34,155 bases of DNA from Chitinispirillales bacterium ANBcel5 (GTDB lineage: Bacteria > Fibrobacterota > Chitinivibrionia > Chitinivibrionales > Chitinispirillaceae): positions 1-34,155 of the forward strand of contig JARUKZ010000045.1 in assembly GCA_029688955.1 (NCBI GenBank), read 5' to 3'. The position numbers and the translations under genes were made by a program. Under the pieces are notes generated by a model, which had not been told where the DNA came from, ran no database searches, and saw only the letters and a program-made list of their open reading frames with translations. Every line of letters starts with the position of its first letter. Within the stretch, counting starts at the first letter, position 1. This document shows positions 34,079 through 34,155 of the stretch, in pieces.

Positions 34079-34104
34079 AATTAGTGTTATACTGCTAAAA
34101 ATAA

Positions 34105-34155
34105 ACACAGTCCGTCCCTTAAAAACACAGTCCGTCCCTTAAAAACACAGTCCGT
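34105..34155. repeat. Tandem 20-bp repeat carrying the RAYT-associated motif
   Basis: The 20-bp unit ACACAGTCCGTCCCTTAAAA repeats perfectly at 34105-34124 and 34125-34144, with a partial copy to 34155, the end of the window. Its core CAGTCCGTCCCTT matches the inverted motif at 29464-29475 to the right of the transposase. The array continues outside the window, so its length is unknown. There are no spacers, so it is not a CRISPR array. Confidence 0.92.

Noticed and set aside
34105..34155. CRISPR array at the right edge
   Set aside because: Units are directly adjacent with no variable spacers, and no cas genes are present.

Overview
The window looks like a chromosomal segment from a free-living, polysaccharide-degrading, Gram-negative-type bacterium. 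Two very large multidomain pectate lyases and a family GH5 mannanase are secreted by signal peptides, and each ends in the same kind of C-terminal beta-sandwich tail resembling type IX-style sorting domains. That tail type, a lipoprotein of about 1,600 residues and a set of Na+-linked transporters (NhaC antiporter, Na+/phosphate symporter) would fit the Fibrobacterota (Chitinispirillum/Chitinivibrio-like) or a related FCB-group lineage, perhaps in a saline or alkaline habitat. This assignment is an inference from gene style only. No rRNA, tRNA or CRISPR was seen. Both window edges are short tandem repeats (three 21-bp units at the left, about two and a half 20-bp units at the right), as if this were an assembled contig that broke in repeats.

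Layout. 1-63: tandem repeat. 206-2356 (-): a PAS/GAF/HD-GYP cyclic-di-GMP phosphodiesterase. 2568-5085 (-): a copper operon, a CopB-type P-type ATPase followed by a secreted Met/His-rich small protein and a clear terminator. 5287-8122 (-): a two-gene unit, an FAD-dependent oxidoreductase followed by a CsaB-type pyruvyl transferase. 8406-11762 (+): pectate lyase 1, divergent from that unit. 11859-16346 (-): nptA-like Na/Pi symporter, rhomboid protease, NhaC antiporter. 16806-21566 (-): giant ankyrin-like lipoprotein. 21856-22782 (-) and 22917-23534 (+): divergent PfkB-type phosphofructokinase and inorganic pyrophosphatase. 23720-24598 (-): UppP-like undecaprenyl-diphosphatase. 25008-27677 (+): pectate lyase 2. 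27928-29554: a REP-associated tyrosine transposase (RAYT) framed by inverted copies of a GGGACGGACTGC motif. 29670-31278 (+): GNAT acetyltransferase and M20 peptidase. 31717-33780 (+): GH5 mannanase. 33970-34155: a decayed GNAT fragment running up to a tandem array of the RAYT motif.

How it fits together. The two pectate lyases and the mannanase would attack pectin and mannan outside the cell or at its surface. The most notable regulatory signal is an interrupted palindrome (TGTGGCCA-n4-TGCCCACGG) found 104-120 bp upstream of both pectate lyase start codons. In each case it is followed, exactly 69 bp after its first base, by the same TTATATTA box, which suggests a shared regulator. Other points of interest are the RAYT with its scattered and tandem motif copies, the unrecognised giant lipoprotein, the Met-rich partner of CopB, and a UppP homologue lacking a normally conserved glutamate.
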